The translations under genes were made by a program, and so were the position numbers. A stretch of DNA of 64,000 bases from Metapseudomonas boanensis. Lineage in GTDB: Bacteria > Pseudomonadota > Gammaproteobacteria > Pseudomonadales > Pseudomonadaceae. The notes under the pieces were generated by a model. That model had not been told where the DNA came from, searched no databases, and saw nothing but the letters and a program-made list of their open reading frames with translations. Below, one piece after another: positions 37,608-46,337 of this stretch. The DNA lies in contig NZ_JAGTIS010000001.1 of NCBI RefSeq assembly GCF_018704125.1, positions 372,001 through 436,000 of the forward strand, read 5' to 3'. Each line of letters starts with the position of its first letter. The first letter of the stretch is position 1.

Positions 37608-38095
37608 TCGATCTGCAGCAGGCCGGTAGCGGGCTTGCCGGCTACGCGCTGCTGGCGGCCCAACTGGAATCGCTGCTGGCGGATGAGCGTGATTTCATTG
37701 CCAACAGCGCCCAGTTCGCGGCTTTCCTCTACAGCGAGCTGCCCGATTTGAACTGGGCCGGCTTCTATCTGAATCGCAACGAACAGTTGGTGCTGGGGCC
37801 ATTCCAGGGCAAGGTCGCCTGCGTGCGCATTCCCTTCAGCAAGGGCGTCTGCGGCGTGGCGGCCAGCACGCGGCAGACCCAGCGTGTCGACGATGTGCAT
37901 GCGTTTCCAGGGCATATTGCCTGCGACAGCGCCTCCAATAGCGAATTGGTGGTGCCGCTGGTGAAGGACGGGCGATTGATCGGCGTGCTGGACCTGGACA
38001 GTCCGGAATTGTCGCGTTTCAGCGCAGAGGACCAGCTTGGGATCGAGCAGTTAGCGTTAATTTTCCTGCGCCTGACGGACTGCAGTGGTCTTTGA
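37604..38095 (+). CDS. msrC: Free methionine-(R)-sulfoxide reductase (GAF-type fRMsr)
   Basis: 163-residue GAF-domain enzyme that reduces free methionine-R-sulfoxide. The three functional cysteines are Cys73, Cys83 and Cys107, with the same spacing (10 and 24) as Cys84, Cys94 and Cys118 of E. coli fRMsr. GFYL (53-56) and the ELVVPL segment complete the pattern. Translation is coupled to the DUF815 gene by an ATGA overlap. Together with msrB, gpx and ospR it forms an oxidative-repair neighbourhood. Confidence 0.95.
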   Translation: MIDLQQAGSGLAGYALLAAQLESLLADERDFIANSAQFAAFLYSELPDLNWAGFYLNRNEQLVLGPFQGKVACVRIPFSKGVCGVAASTRQTQRVDDVHAFPGHIACDSASNSELVVPLVKDGRLIGVLDLDSPELSRFSAEDQLGIEQLALIFLRLTDCSGL

Positions 38096-38102
38096 GTGAC
38101 AA

Positions 38103-38229
38103 GTAGCCCGGACTCAGTCCGGGCTACCGCTCGAATGAATGCCGTGTGGAAGGGCAGGCTGCGCACCAGTCGGGCATCGATCGCTTCCTCCCCCGATTGA
38201 AATGCCTGAGTTGGTGCGCATGGCGCACC
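38103..38229. repeat. Two palindromic units between msrC and the GST gene
   Basis: GTAGCCCGGACT-C-AGTCCGGGCTAC (38103-38127) is a perfect 12-bp inverted repeat. GGTGCGC-ATG-GCGCACC (38213-38229) is a second. Both resemble common Pseudomonas intergenic repeats and may act as transcription barriers between the convergent genes. Confidence 0.6.
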
Positions 38230-38260
38230 CTACGGTCGGCATTCGCAGTTGCGGTAGATT

Positions 38261-38923
38261 TCAGGCTCTGCCACTGAGCTTGGCCAGCATCTTCTGCTCG
38301 CCGGGGAGCACCGCTTGCACGGATTCACGTGCCTTCATCCGTCCGTAATGGGCAGCCAGCCTGGGCCAGCGCTCGGCGTCCAGTTGTTCGCCGCCATGCT
38401 CCATGTTGATCAACTGGCTGGCAAAGGCGATGTCGGCCATGGTCAGGCGCTCGCCCACGAAGAATTCCGCACCGCTCAGGGTCTTTTCCAGGTAGTTGAA
38501 GTGCTGCGGCAGCTTGTCAGTCAGTGCTGCCTGCACAGCCGCTTCGTCGCAGTGCTGGCCCATGGTGGGCTTGAGCGCGCGGTTACGAAACACCGTGAAG
38601 GTGCTTAGCGGTGCCAGTTCGTAGTCCGCGTACTTTTCCAGCCAGCGCACCTGGGCGCGCTCGTTGGTATCGCGTCCATAGAGCGGCGCGAGTTCACTGT
38701 GCTTGTCCTCCAGGTACTGGCAGATCACGCTGGAGTCGGCGAGGCTGAAATCGCCGTCGCGCAGCGCGGGTACCCTGCCCAGAGGGCTCAACTCGCGGTA
38801 CCACGCTGGCTGCGCAAAAGGCGAGACGATCTCCAGTCGGTAATCCAGGCCTTTCTCCAGCAGATAAAGGCGTACTTTGCGGACAAATGGGGAGAGTGGG
38901 GCGCCGTAGAGGGTAAGACTCAT
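38261..38923 (-). CDS. Glutathione S-transferase family protein
   Basis: 220-residue GST with the N-terminal thioredoxin-like domain (YGAPLSPFVRKVRL, 6-19; catalytic Ser likely at residue 11) and SPLGRVPAL plus DSSVICQYLE for glutathione binding. The C-terminal helical domain has the RLTMADIAFASQL N-capping motif. Substrate unknown. The ATG at 38923 follows a TTG in the same frame. Confidence 0.93.
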   Translation of the reverse strand: MSLTLYGAPLSPFVRKVRLYLLEKGLDYRLEIVSPFAQPAWYRELSPLGRVPALRDGDFSLADSSVICQYLEDKHSELAPLYGRDTNERAQVRWLEKYADYELAPLSTFTVFRNRALKPTMGQHCDEAAVQAALTDKLPQHFNYLEKTLSGAEFFVGERLTMADIAFASQLINMEHGGEQLDAERWPRLAAHYGRMKARESVQAVLPGEQKMLAKLSGRA

Positions 38924-38959
38924 CAAGGGTGTCCTTGTCTGATTGGATCAGCGTGAAGG

Positions 38960-39730
38960 TCAGTCGTAGATGTTCTTCTTTTTCCAAAGATCATCGTCAT
39001 CCAGTGACTTCAGACCTTCGGTCAGCTCGCTCGGTTCGTTGGTTTGCGGTTGTGCTGTCTCCAGAACCAATGCGTTGGCGCGGGCGAGGTGGGCCTGCAG
39101 TTGTTGCTTCTGGTTCTGGTAGCGTGCCGGGTCGGGTTGCTTTTGCAGGTACTGCACGCCTCGCTCGAACGCCAGCCGCGCTTGTCGAGGCTGTTCCTCC
39201 TGCACCGCTTGCAGGCCGAGGTTGGTGAAGAACTCAACATGCAGTTGGACCAGCAGGTCGCGAATTTCCTTGACCCAGTTCTTGGCGTCGTTAGCCGCCA
39301 GCAGTCCCTCCTGGGCAGCGCGACCGATCTGGCCGTGTAACCCTTCGAGCTGAAAGCGGACTTCCTTTGCCTTGGCTTCGCTGAGGATCTTTTGTGGCGC
39401 GTTGGTGACGGGGATGGCTTCGCCCAGGTTGGCCAGTACACGGAGCTCCTCGAGCCTGGCCTTCAGGCGGGCATCCTGTTTGTCCAGCTGCTGCAGGCTT
39501 TCGCCGAGTTGAAGCTGCAGTCGGGTCAGGAGGAGTTTCAGGGCAGGGGAGACCATTTGCCCGGGCATCGTTTCGGAGAGATCGCCGCAGCGGCGGATCC
39601 GGTCGGTCAGATCGGCTTTCTTGCGGGCTTTTTCCAGCTTGGTGTTTTCCACCATGTGATTGATGTAGCCAATGACGATCAGAATCACGATACCGACGAC
39701 GATCAACAGGGTGATCACGAGTGGCGACAT
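38960..39730 (-). CDS. Conserved hypothetical membrane-anchored coiled-coil protein
   Basis: 256-residue protein with one N-terminal transmembrane helix (about residues 4-24) and a long cytoplasmic alpha-helical region with coiled-coil character (30-230). It ends in an acidic tail (LKSLDDDDLWKKKNIYD). It has no catalytic motif. The helical layout suggests a scaffold or TPR-like protein. It lies 36 bases upstream of the GST gene on the same strand and precedes the tRNA cluster. Function unknown; it seems to be a core Pseudomonas gene. Confidence 0.8.
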   Translation of the reverse strand: MSPLVITLLIVVGIVILIVIGYINHMVENTKLEKARKKADLTDRIRRCGDLSETMPGQMVSPALKLLLTRLQLQLGESLQQLDKQDARLKARLEELRVLANLGEAIPVTNAPQKILSEAKAKEVRFQLEGLHGQIGRAAQEGLLAANDAKNWVKEIRDLLVQLHVEFFTNLGLQAVQEEQPRQARLAFERGVQYLQKQPDPARYQNQKQQLQAHLARANALVLETAQPQTNEPSELTEGLKSLDDDDLWKKKNIYD

Positions 39731-39963
39731 CTGAAAGGCTCCCGCGCACTTATAGGAATTGCGCCGGAGTGTAGAGGCTTGGTTGCCATGCTCATAGAGG
39801 TGGTTCAAAAATTGAGCAGAAGTCGTTGATTTTAAAAAGTATTTCAAGGAGGGTTGACGGGTGTTGAAAGGCTCCCTAGAATGCGCGCCACTTCGACGCG
39901 ATGCCCGACGGGTAAAGCGAAGAAGCCGGAAAATGCTGAAAGCTGTTGTAAGTTCCGGGCCGC

Positions 39964-40039
39964 GTCCCCTTCGTCTAGTGGCCTAGGACACCGCCCTTTC
40001 ACGGCGGTAACAGGGGTTCGAGTCCCCTAGGGGACGCCA
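39964..40039 (+). tRNA. tRNA-Glu (TTC)
   Basis: 76-base cloverleaf starting GTCCCCTTCGTCTAGTGG and ending in encoded CCA. Anticodon TTC is at 39998-40000 within the CTTTCAC loop. First of two identical copies. Confidence 0.97.
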
Positions 40040-40054
40040 GTTTCAAAGTTGCAT

Positions 40055-40130
<76 letters not shown>

Positions 40131-40162
40131 GATTTGCAAGCAATGCTTGTTGAGCCTTGTTT

Positions 40163-40238
40163 GTCCCCTTCGTCTAGTGGCCTAGGACACCGCCCTTTCA
40201 CGGCGGTAACAGGGGTTCGAGTCCCCTAGGGGACGCCA
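40163..40238 (+). tRNA. tRNA-Glu (TTC), second copy
   Basis: Identical to the copy 199 bases upstream, including encoded CCA. Confidence 0.97.
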
Positions 40239-40253
40239 GTTTCAAAGTTGCAC

Positions 40254-40329
<76 letters not shown>

Positions 40330-40370
40330 AATTATGATCTACAGATGTCCACTGAACTCTGTAAGTCATT

Positions 40371-40396
40371 GAAAAAGGGCCGTAAGGCCCTTTTTT
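40371..40396 (+). terminator. Terminator of the tRNA operon
   Basis: AAAAAGGGCC-GTAA-GGCCCTTTTTT is a 10-bp stem with a T tract, 42 bases after the last tRNA. Confidence 0.92.
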
Positions 40397-40706
40397 CGTT
40401 CCAGCAAAATCTACTGGAATCCTCCCCCGGCCAGGACTTTTAAGTCCATTTTTGAGTCCATCTTTACGAGGGGTGGTTGCCGAATTGTTGCTGGAGGAGT
40501 GCGGTCTGCGAGACAAGCATCTAGTCCTGACTTCTGTTCAGGAACTCGCTCGTGGCGCCCGCTGCGACAAGTTGGCCGGAAGCTTTGCCGCGATGGCCAC
40601 ACTGGCTTGCACGCTGCGCTGCCTACGGCAGTACTAATGGGATGGTCGCCCCCACACCCTACCAGGGGTTAGGCTCTGGCTGGGGGCATTCACGGAGACC
40701 ATCATC
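40397..40706. other. Gene-poor region between the tRNA terminator and the IS110 remnant
   Basis: No convincing gene. An open frame of about 60 codons (40452-40637, GVVAELLLEECGLRDKHLVL onward) has no ribosome binding site or recognised homologue and may be a gene fragment. The 70 bases before 40707 include GGATGGTCGCCCCC and its partial complement GGGGGCATTC, possibly structured end sequence of the IS110 element. Confidence 0.45.
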
Positions 40707-41490
40707 ATGAGCGCAGTCGCACTGGTAGGCATTGATCTCGGCAAGCACAACTTCCATCTGCATGGGCAGCACAAGTCTGGGCGAGAGGTTTTCCGCAAGA
40801 AGGCGACGCGTCTACGGACGATGCGATTCTTGGGCAACCTGCCAAGCTGCACCGTGGCGATGGAGGCTTGTGCCGGATCGCATTTCGTGGCCCGCCAACT
40901 GATAGCGTGAGGCGAAGCTGATCTCATCGCAGTTCGTGCGGCCCTTCGTCAAGGCTAACAAGAACGACTTCGTGGATGCCGAGGCGATCTGCGAAGCGGC
41001 TTCGCGACCGGCAATGCGCTTCGTGACGCCCAAGACCGAGGCGCAGCAAACCCTGTCTGTGCTGCATCGAATCCGTGACTCTCTGGTGCGCGATCGCACC
41101 AAAACCACCAACCAGGTCCACAGGCTTCCTGTTGGAGTTCAGTATCAGCCTGCCGAAAGGGCTGTCGCTGCTCAGGCGTTTGCCGAACACACTGGCCGAG
41201 CATGAGCTGCCGCCTCGGTTGATCATGCTGCTAACACGTCTAAACCAACACTTCTGCTACCTGGATGAACAGATCAGGGAGTTGGACAAGGACATGGCCA
41301 GCCAGTTTGCCGAAGACGACCTCGGAACTCTCCTGTTGACCATACCGTGTGTGGGGCCGATCACGGCCAGCTTGCTGTTGGCCGAGATGGGCGATGGTAA
41401 ACAGTATGGCGGCAGTCGTGATTTCGCGGCTTCGGTGGGACTGGTTCCTCGCCAGTACAGCACGGGAGGCCGAGCCAACAACCTGGTACG
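40707..41490 (+). mobile_element. Truncated, frameshifted IS110-family (IS1111-like) transposase remnant
   Basis: Pieces of a DEDD transposase in three frames. The N-terminal part (VGIDLGKHNFHLHG, TVAMEACAGSH) runs to a stop at 40908-40910 after an apparent deletion of about 8 bases. The middle part (FVRPFVKANKNDFVDAEA) runs to about 41120, where one extra base shifts the frame. The last part (GFLLEFSISLPKG to SVGLVPRQYSTGGRA) ends near 41490, where homology stops before the normal C-terminus. The element is inactive. Confidence 0.85.
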
Positions 41491-41812
41491 AAAAGAGGCT
41501 TTCGAAGCCGCAGTGCTTTTAAGGATCGCTAGGTGCGACTCTCATCGTGGCGCGGGGCAGGGCCCACACTGACGCCGGATAGATTTAGGCAAGCCAAACA
41601 CTCATCGTTGATCGGCATTGCAGAAACGGGGGTGACCATAGATTTTCGTACAAAACCTAAGAGCGGAACTTTTGCCCATAGCAGGGCGTTATGCCGGACA
41701 TGCCTCTCTGATATTGGTCGCATGCGGTTAAGGCCCAATAAAGTGCATCGGTTCACTGGCGCACGTGGTCGGCGGCGCGCCTCGGTCTCCAATAAAAAGA
41801 AGGATGTTCCCC
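41491..41812. other. Intergenic region upstream of the alkylsulfatase gene
   Basis: 322 bases without a supportable gene, lower in GC than the flanks. A minus-strand frame (41529-41792) lacks a plausible start or family. The AT-rich part before the sulfatase gene should contain its promoter; I could not define one. The left edge is the breakpoint of the IS110 remnant. Confidence 0.45.
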
Positions 41813-43783
41813 ATGCTTGTCCGACGCCCTGCCCGGGTCTTGCTGGCGCTCACGTTGCTGGCCCAGTCCATTACCGCTTCCGCTGCACCCTCCGCTAAGG
41901 ACGCAACCGAAATGACCCGGGCTTCCAACCTGCAATGGTTGCAGCGCTTACCCTTCGCCGATCGAGCTGACTTCGAGGCCGCACAGCGTGGCTTACTGGA
42001 GCGCTTCGATGGCATGGTGGACAACGGCAAAGGGCAGGCCGTGTGGGATCGCGGCACCTACGCCTTTCTCGATGGTCGCGAAGCCCCGGCGACGGTGAAC
42101 CCGAGCCTCTGGCGTATCGCCCAGCTGAATAACATGGCCGGGCTGTTCCAGGTCACCGAGGGTGTCTATCAGGTGCGCGGCCTCGATCTTGCCAACATGA
42201 CCCTGATCGAGGGCGAGAAGGGGCTGATCGTCATGGACCCGTTGCTCACGGTGGAAACCGCCCGGGCGGGCCTGGAGCTCTATTTCAAACATCGGCCACG
42301 TCGGCCCGTGGTGGCGGTGATCTACACCCATTCCCACATCGACCACTTCGGCGGCGTGCGTGGCGTGGTAGACGAGGCGGATGTCAAAGCAGGCAAGGTG
42401 CAGGTCATTGCGCCAAGTGGCTTCTTCGAGCATGCGGTCAGCGAGAACGTGCTGGCCGGCCCGGCCATGAAGCGCCGGGCGCAATACATGTATGGCTCGC
42501 TGCTGTCCCGAGGCGAACGCGGGCAGGTAGACGCGGGCCTGGGCAAGGGCGTGCCGACTGGTGGTACGGTGAGCTTGATAGCGCCTACCGTGGAGATCGC
42601 CCAGCAATTGGAGACACGCACCATCGACGGCGTCGAGATCGAGTTTCAGCTAACCCCGGGCACCGAGGCGCCGGCGGAGATGAACCTCTATTTTCCGCGC
42701 TTCAAGACCCTGTGCATGGCGGAGAACGCCACCCATGTGCAGCACAACGTGCTGACCCTGCGCGGCGCCCTGGTGCGTGACCCGAAGATATGGGCGCAGT
42801 ACCTGGACGAGGCGCTGGTTCGCTATGGCGACAAGGCCGAGGTGCTGTTCGCCCAGCATCATTGGCCCACCTGGGGCCAGCAGGAAATCCGGGAATACCT
42901 GGCCGATCAGCGCGACATGTACGCTTTCATCGACAGCCAGACGCTGCGCCTGATCAATCAGGGCCTGACCCCGACCGAAATCGCCCAGCGCCTCGATTCG
43001 CTGCCGCCCCGGCTGGCGAGCAAGTGGTATAGCCGCGACTATTACGGCTCCCTGAGTCACAACGTGCGTGCGGTCTACCAGCGCTACATGGGCTTCTACG
43101 ACGGCAATCCGGCCAACCTGAATCCCTTGCCCCCGGAAGATGCCGGCAAGCGCTACGTCGAAGTGATGGGTGGTGCCGACCAGGTCCTTGCCAACGCGCG
43201 GAAGGCGTTCGCCGCGGGCGACTATCGCTGGGTGGCCCAACTCACCAATCACTTGGTCTTCGCCCAGCCTGACAATGCCGAGGCCCGGGACCTTCAGGCC
43301 GACGCGCTGGAGCAGCTGGGCTACCAGAGCGAGAACGCGACCTGGCGTAACGCCTATCTGAGTGGCGCCCAGGAACTGCGCCAGGGCGTGGCCCTGGCCA
43401 AGGGCGGCAATGGTGCGCCGGACCTGGTCCGGGCGCTGACACCGTCGATGTTCTTTGACTACCTGGCCGTACGCATAGATGCGATGAAGTCGGCCGACGA
43501 AGACCTGCGGATAAACTGGCGTTTCACTGACCTCAATGAGGACTACGCGCTGACCCTGCGCAATGGCGTGCTGACACACCGCAATGGCGCCCGGCATGCC
43601 GCGCCGGAGATCAGCGTAGCCATGACCAAGGCGCTGCTGGACCGCATCGCCCTCAAGGAAACCGGCTTCCTCAAGGAGTCGACCATTGGTGGCATCACTA
43701 TCGAGGGTGGGCGTCTGAAGCTGCTCAAACTGCTGGGTGGGCTGGATGAGCCTAACGGGCAGTTCAATCTGGTCACCCCCTGA
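41813..43783 (+). CDS. Secreted metallo-beta-lactamase-fold alkylsulfatase (SdsA-like)
   Basis: 656-residue precursor with a signal peptide (about 1-24, ending ITASA). The N-terminal MBL domain has the dinuclear zinc motif THSHIDH (172-178) with further ligands near Glu285/Glu304 (ENATHVQHN) and His349 (AQHHWPTWG). A dimerisation domain and a C-terminal SCP2-like domain (about 530-656) follow, the SdsA1 architecture. SdsA1 hydrolyses primary alkyl sulfates such as SDS to alcohol and sulfate. AAGGA precedes the ATG at 41813; ATGs at 41804 and 41765 are less likely. Confidence 0.93.
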   Translation: MLVRRPARVLLALTLLAQSITASAAPSAKDATEMTRASNLQWLQRLPFADRADFEAAQRGLLERFDGMVDNGKGQAVWDRGTYAFLDGREAPATVNPSLWRIAQLNNMAGLFQVTEGVYQVRGLDLANMTLIEGEKGLIVMDPLLTVETARAGLELYFKHRPRRPVVAVIYTHSHIDHFGGVRGVVDEADVKAGKVQVIAPSGFFEHAVSENVLAGPAMKRRAQYMYGSLLSRGERGQVDAGLGKGVPTGGTVSLIAPTVEIAQQLETRTIDGVEIEFQLTPGTEAPAEMNLYFPRFKTLCMAENATHVQHNVLTLRGALVRDPKIWAQYLDEALVRYGDKAEVLFAQHHWPTWGQQEIREYLADQRDMYAFIDSQTLRLINQGLTPTEIAQRLDSLPPRLASKWYSRDYYGSLSHNVRAVYQRYMGFYDGNPANLNPLPPEDAGKRYVEVMGGADQVLANARKAFAAGDYRWVAQLTNHLVFAQPDNAEARDLQADALEQLGYQSENATWRNAYLSGAQELRQGVALAKGGNGAPDLVRALTPSMFFDYLAVRIDAMKSADEDLRINWRFTDLNEDYALTLRNGVLTHRNGARHAAPEISVAMTKALLDRIALKETGFLKESTIGGITIEGGRLKLLKLLGGLDEPNGQFNLVTP

Positions 43784-43833
43784 ATCTGGTGGGTGAGGCC
43801 CCGAGCGAGACACGTCGCGCGGGACCCCGATTC

Positions 43834-43851
43834 GGGGCAGGAATCTGCCCC
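43834..43851. terminator. Hairpin between convergent genes
   Basis: GGGGCAG-GAAT-CTGCCCC follows the CCCCGA/TCGGGG stem in the gap between the sulfatase and DUF1254 genes. T tracts are lacking. Confidence 0.4.
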
Positions 43852-43856
43852 GACGG

Positions 43857-45251
43857 TCACTGGGTGACCTGGATCACCGGCGGCAACCAACGCTTTTCGA
43901 GCACCTCGGGTTTGGGCCAGTAGAGGCGCAGAAACAGGTTGAACTGACCTTCCGGGGCGGGCAGCCAGTTGCTGTGCTGGGCCACTTCGGCTGGTGGTTC
44001 GTGTTGAATGAAAAGATCCAGCGAGCCGTCGTCGTTGTAGTGCAGATCATCACGGTCACCCAGTGCGTAACGGTCCAGAGGGTTGGCCGAGAGCAACTGC
44101 TGGGCGTTGTACAGGGTCAGCGACCAGAAAGCGCGGGCAGGCGGCAGTTGGTCTCTGCTGAAGTGCAGGACATAGCGCTGGTCGCCGCCCAGTGGCCGGC
44201 CCTGTGGATCCTTGTGCAGGTTGGGGTAGAGGGCGTCATCCGGAGTGTTGGCGCCGAAGCCGAGTTTCGCGACCAAGGCGCGTTGCTGGTAGCGAGCGCC
44301 ATACTCGCCCAGGTCGTAGCCAATGCGCCAACCGTTGTAGGTGTCTCGTTGCTCCAGCAATTGCTGGCTGTCATTCAGCAGCCCGACCACCTTGCGATAG
44401 CCGATTCGCGAGCCGAGGCGCTGCAGCGGCGACTGGTTGACATCGCAGTCGTCGTTGATCAGACCGATGGCCTGGATGCGCGCCAGTATGGGCGCGTCTT
44501 CCGTGCGTGGAGGGTTGTGGTGCAACAGCTGGCAGAAGGCGGCGAAAAACTGGTCCTGGTTCCAGTTGGCCAGCTGTCGGTCCGGAGCCTGGCTCAGGTC
44601 CAGCGGTGGCAGCTCTGCCATATCGGCTGGCGTTGCGGCCACGGGATGGCCTTGCCAGACGCTCAGCGGCATGAGTTGGAAACGCTGCTGCAACTGGTGG
44701 ATCTCGGCGTAGTCCTCAGGGCCGCTGCTCTTTATTCGGCCGATCATCCAGGCCATCTGGGTGGGTATCCGGATTACGTCCATTCCAGCCGGAGCCGTGC
44801 CATTCCAGGTCGGTCCTGCGACGAGGAAGGTCTTGGGCTCGGTGCCAATGGTACGGGTGCCGGGGCTGGTCACCACGTTCGACCAGGCGTCCATGATCGG
44901 CATCATGTAGTAGTAGCCGTTGGTGTCGGGGATGCTCATCACCACCGGCTCCTGGCGCAGATCAAAGTGGGTGATGCTGTACAGCGTGTCGACGTTGGGC
45001 GACACCACGCTGTTGAAGCTGGCGTCGGGAAAGCGAAGGCTATGGCGAAAGCCGTTGATGGCCGTGGTGCCGAGCAGTTCCTGGTGCTGCTTGGTCAACT
45101 CCATGAGTACCAGCGGGTAGCCGAATAGGTAGGCTTGGGCCGTTTCCCGGGCCTGGTTCACCACGCTGAAAGCGGAGGCCGTCAGGCCGGCGGCGACCAG
45201 GGTCGTAGCACCGAGGCCCAGCCCCCAGCGCATTTTCCTGCTCAGTGCCAT
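43857..45251 (-). CDS. DUF1254/DUF1214 domain protein, exported
   Basis: 464-residue protein with an N-terminal hydrophobic segment (about 8-29) acting as signal peptide or anchor. A DUF1254 domain (ETAQAYLFGYPLVLME, NSVVSPNVDTLYSITHFDL, 36-160) is followed by a DUF1214 domain at the C-terminus (YVLHFSRDQLPPARAFWSLTLYN; LPAPEGQFNLFLRLYWP). The family is common near catabolic and stress genes and has no established activity. GGGAGG lies 7 bases before the ATG. It converges on the sulfatase gene. Confidence 0.88.
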   Translation of the reverse strand: MALSRKMRWGLGLGATTLVAAGLTASAFSVVNQARETAQAYLFGYPLVLMELTKQHQELLGTTAINGFRHSLRFPDASFNSVVSPNVDTLYSITHFDLRQEPVVMSIPDTNGYYYMMPIMDAWSNVVTSPGTRTIGTEPKTFLVAGPTWNGTAPAGMDVIRIPTQMAWMIGRIKSSGPEDYAEIHQLQQRFQLMPLSVWQGHPVAATPADMAELPPLDLSQAPDRQLANWNQDQFFAAFCQLLHHNPPRTEDAPILARIQAIGLINDDCDVNQSPLQRLGSRIGYRKVVGLLNDSQQLLEQRDTYNGWRIGYDLGEYGARYQQRALVAKLGFGANTPDDALYPNLHKDPQGRPLGGDQRYVLHFSRDQLPPARAFWSLTLYNAQQLLSANPLDRYALGDRDDLHYNDDGSLDLFIQHEPPAEVAQHSNWLPAPEGQFNLFLRLYWPKPEVLEKRWLPPVIQVTQ

Positions 45252-45421
45252 GTGCTGCCCTCCCTTGGCGCCTGGTTGACGGAGCCTGCCACTGCTACCG
45301 GGAGCGAGTTGGGCGCTAGCGGGCGCGCGCGGATTGTCCTGCTGGTGGATAGCTGAATCTGTGTTGTCATTGTTGTTTTCTCGGCTATGAGTTCCAGGCT
45401 GTTGTGCAGTCCCTGTCTGTT

Positions 45422-45826
45422 TCAGATCGATCGAATAGTTAGGTCAGGCGTGCTCCAGGGGTGAGAAGGAAATGTCGGACCCTGTGCCGTGCTGAAAGGT
45501 GCCGGCATAAGCTTTTCGCCAGCGTCTTCGGTGGTGTCGCGCACGGCGTTGAGCATTGCGAGCAGCGCCATGGTCACCAGCGCCAAGCCGGTGAAGACAA
45601 CCTTTCCCAGACTCGCCCGGCCGCGCTCGTCGCGCAGCATTGCCAGGCTGCGCTGATAGCGTCGCCCCTGGCGCTCCCCCAGGATGCCGGCCGTACTCAG
45701 CGCAATCAGCACAACCCACGGGGCTTGCCCGCGCAGGGCCAGGCAGGCAATCACCAGCAGCGATACCTGTGTCCGGCGCCAGGCCAGTTCGGTGCGTTCG
45801 GCCTGCAGGCCGTTGTCGGTCGACAC
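45422..45826 (-). CDS. DUF202 family membrane protein
   Basis: 134-residue protein with the DUF202 signature near the N-terminus (AERTELAWRRTQVSLLVIACLALRG, residues 9-33) and transmembrane helices at about 20-33, 37-50 and 72-92. It starts with GTG one base after the stop of the second DUF202 gene, so the two are co-translated. Function of the family is unknown; members include E. coli YidG and YidH. Confidence 0.82.
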   Translation of the reverse strand: MSTDNGLQAERTELAWRRTQVSLLVIACLALRGQAPWVVLIALSTAGILGERQGRRYQRSLAMLRDERGRASLGKVVFTGLALVTMALLAMLNAVRDTTEDAGEKLMPAPFSTAQGPTFPSHPWSTPDLTIRSI

Positions 45827-45827
45827 T

Positions 45828-46223
45828 TCAGCCGCCCCAGCGCGGCCAGAACAGGCCGATCATGATCAGCGCAGCCATGCAGCAGCCGAGCGCCAGCAGC
45901 GGCACCAGACCTGGCAGCGGCAATGCATGGCGGTGACGAAGGGCGCGCTCCACCGACAGCCAGCGCAGGCAGGCGCCGACGCTGACCAGGATGCTCAGTG
46001 ACAGCAGGCTCAAGGTGATGATCAGCCGCAGTAGCGGCTCGAAGGCCTGGCTGGCGAACGTCTCGACGGCGATGCCGCCGCCAAGCAATGCCAACGCGGT
46101 TCGGATCCAGGCCAGGAAGGTGCGCTCGTTGGCCAGTGTGAAACGAGGGTCCGGCTCCTCGCCGCCCAATAGCGACAGAGAGAGTGTTTTGCGTGGCAGG
46201 TTGCGGTGATCTGGAGTGCTCAT
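45828..46223 (-). CDS. YidH-like DUF202 membrane protein
   Basis: 131-residue protein with the YidH core DPRFTLANERTFLAWIRTALALLGGG (about 24-49) and three transmembrane helices (41-60, 66-88, 102-125). The paired DUF202 gene follows at once. yidG/yidH pairs are found in E. coli beside an arylsulfatase-like gene (yidJ), so their presence next to a sulfatase here may be functional. The ATG at 46223 is preferred over one six codons upstream. Confidence 0.85.
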   Translation of the reverse strand: MSTPDHRNLPRKTLSLSLLGGEEPDPRFTLANERTFLAWIRTALALLGGGIAVETFASQAFEPLLRLIITLSLLSLSILVSVGACLRWLSVERALRHRHALPLPGLVPLLALGCCMAALIMIGLFWPRWGG

Positions 46224-46337
46224 GCAAGACTCTGAATGCAAATCTGCCGCCGGCCCGGGAGGGGCCAGCGGCGTGGGGTGGGCTCAGCGCAGGACCTTGC
46301 TGCGCAGGGCGCGCGGCAAGTAGTCGGAGGCACTGAA

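Noticed and set aside
41529-41792. 87-codon minus-strand open frame upstream of the sulfatase gene
   Set aside because: No ribosome binding site or family was recognised; it may be an insertion-sequence end, but I cannot support a gene.
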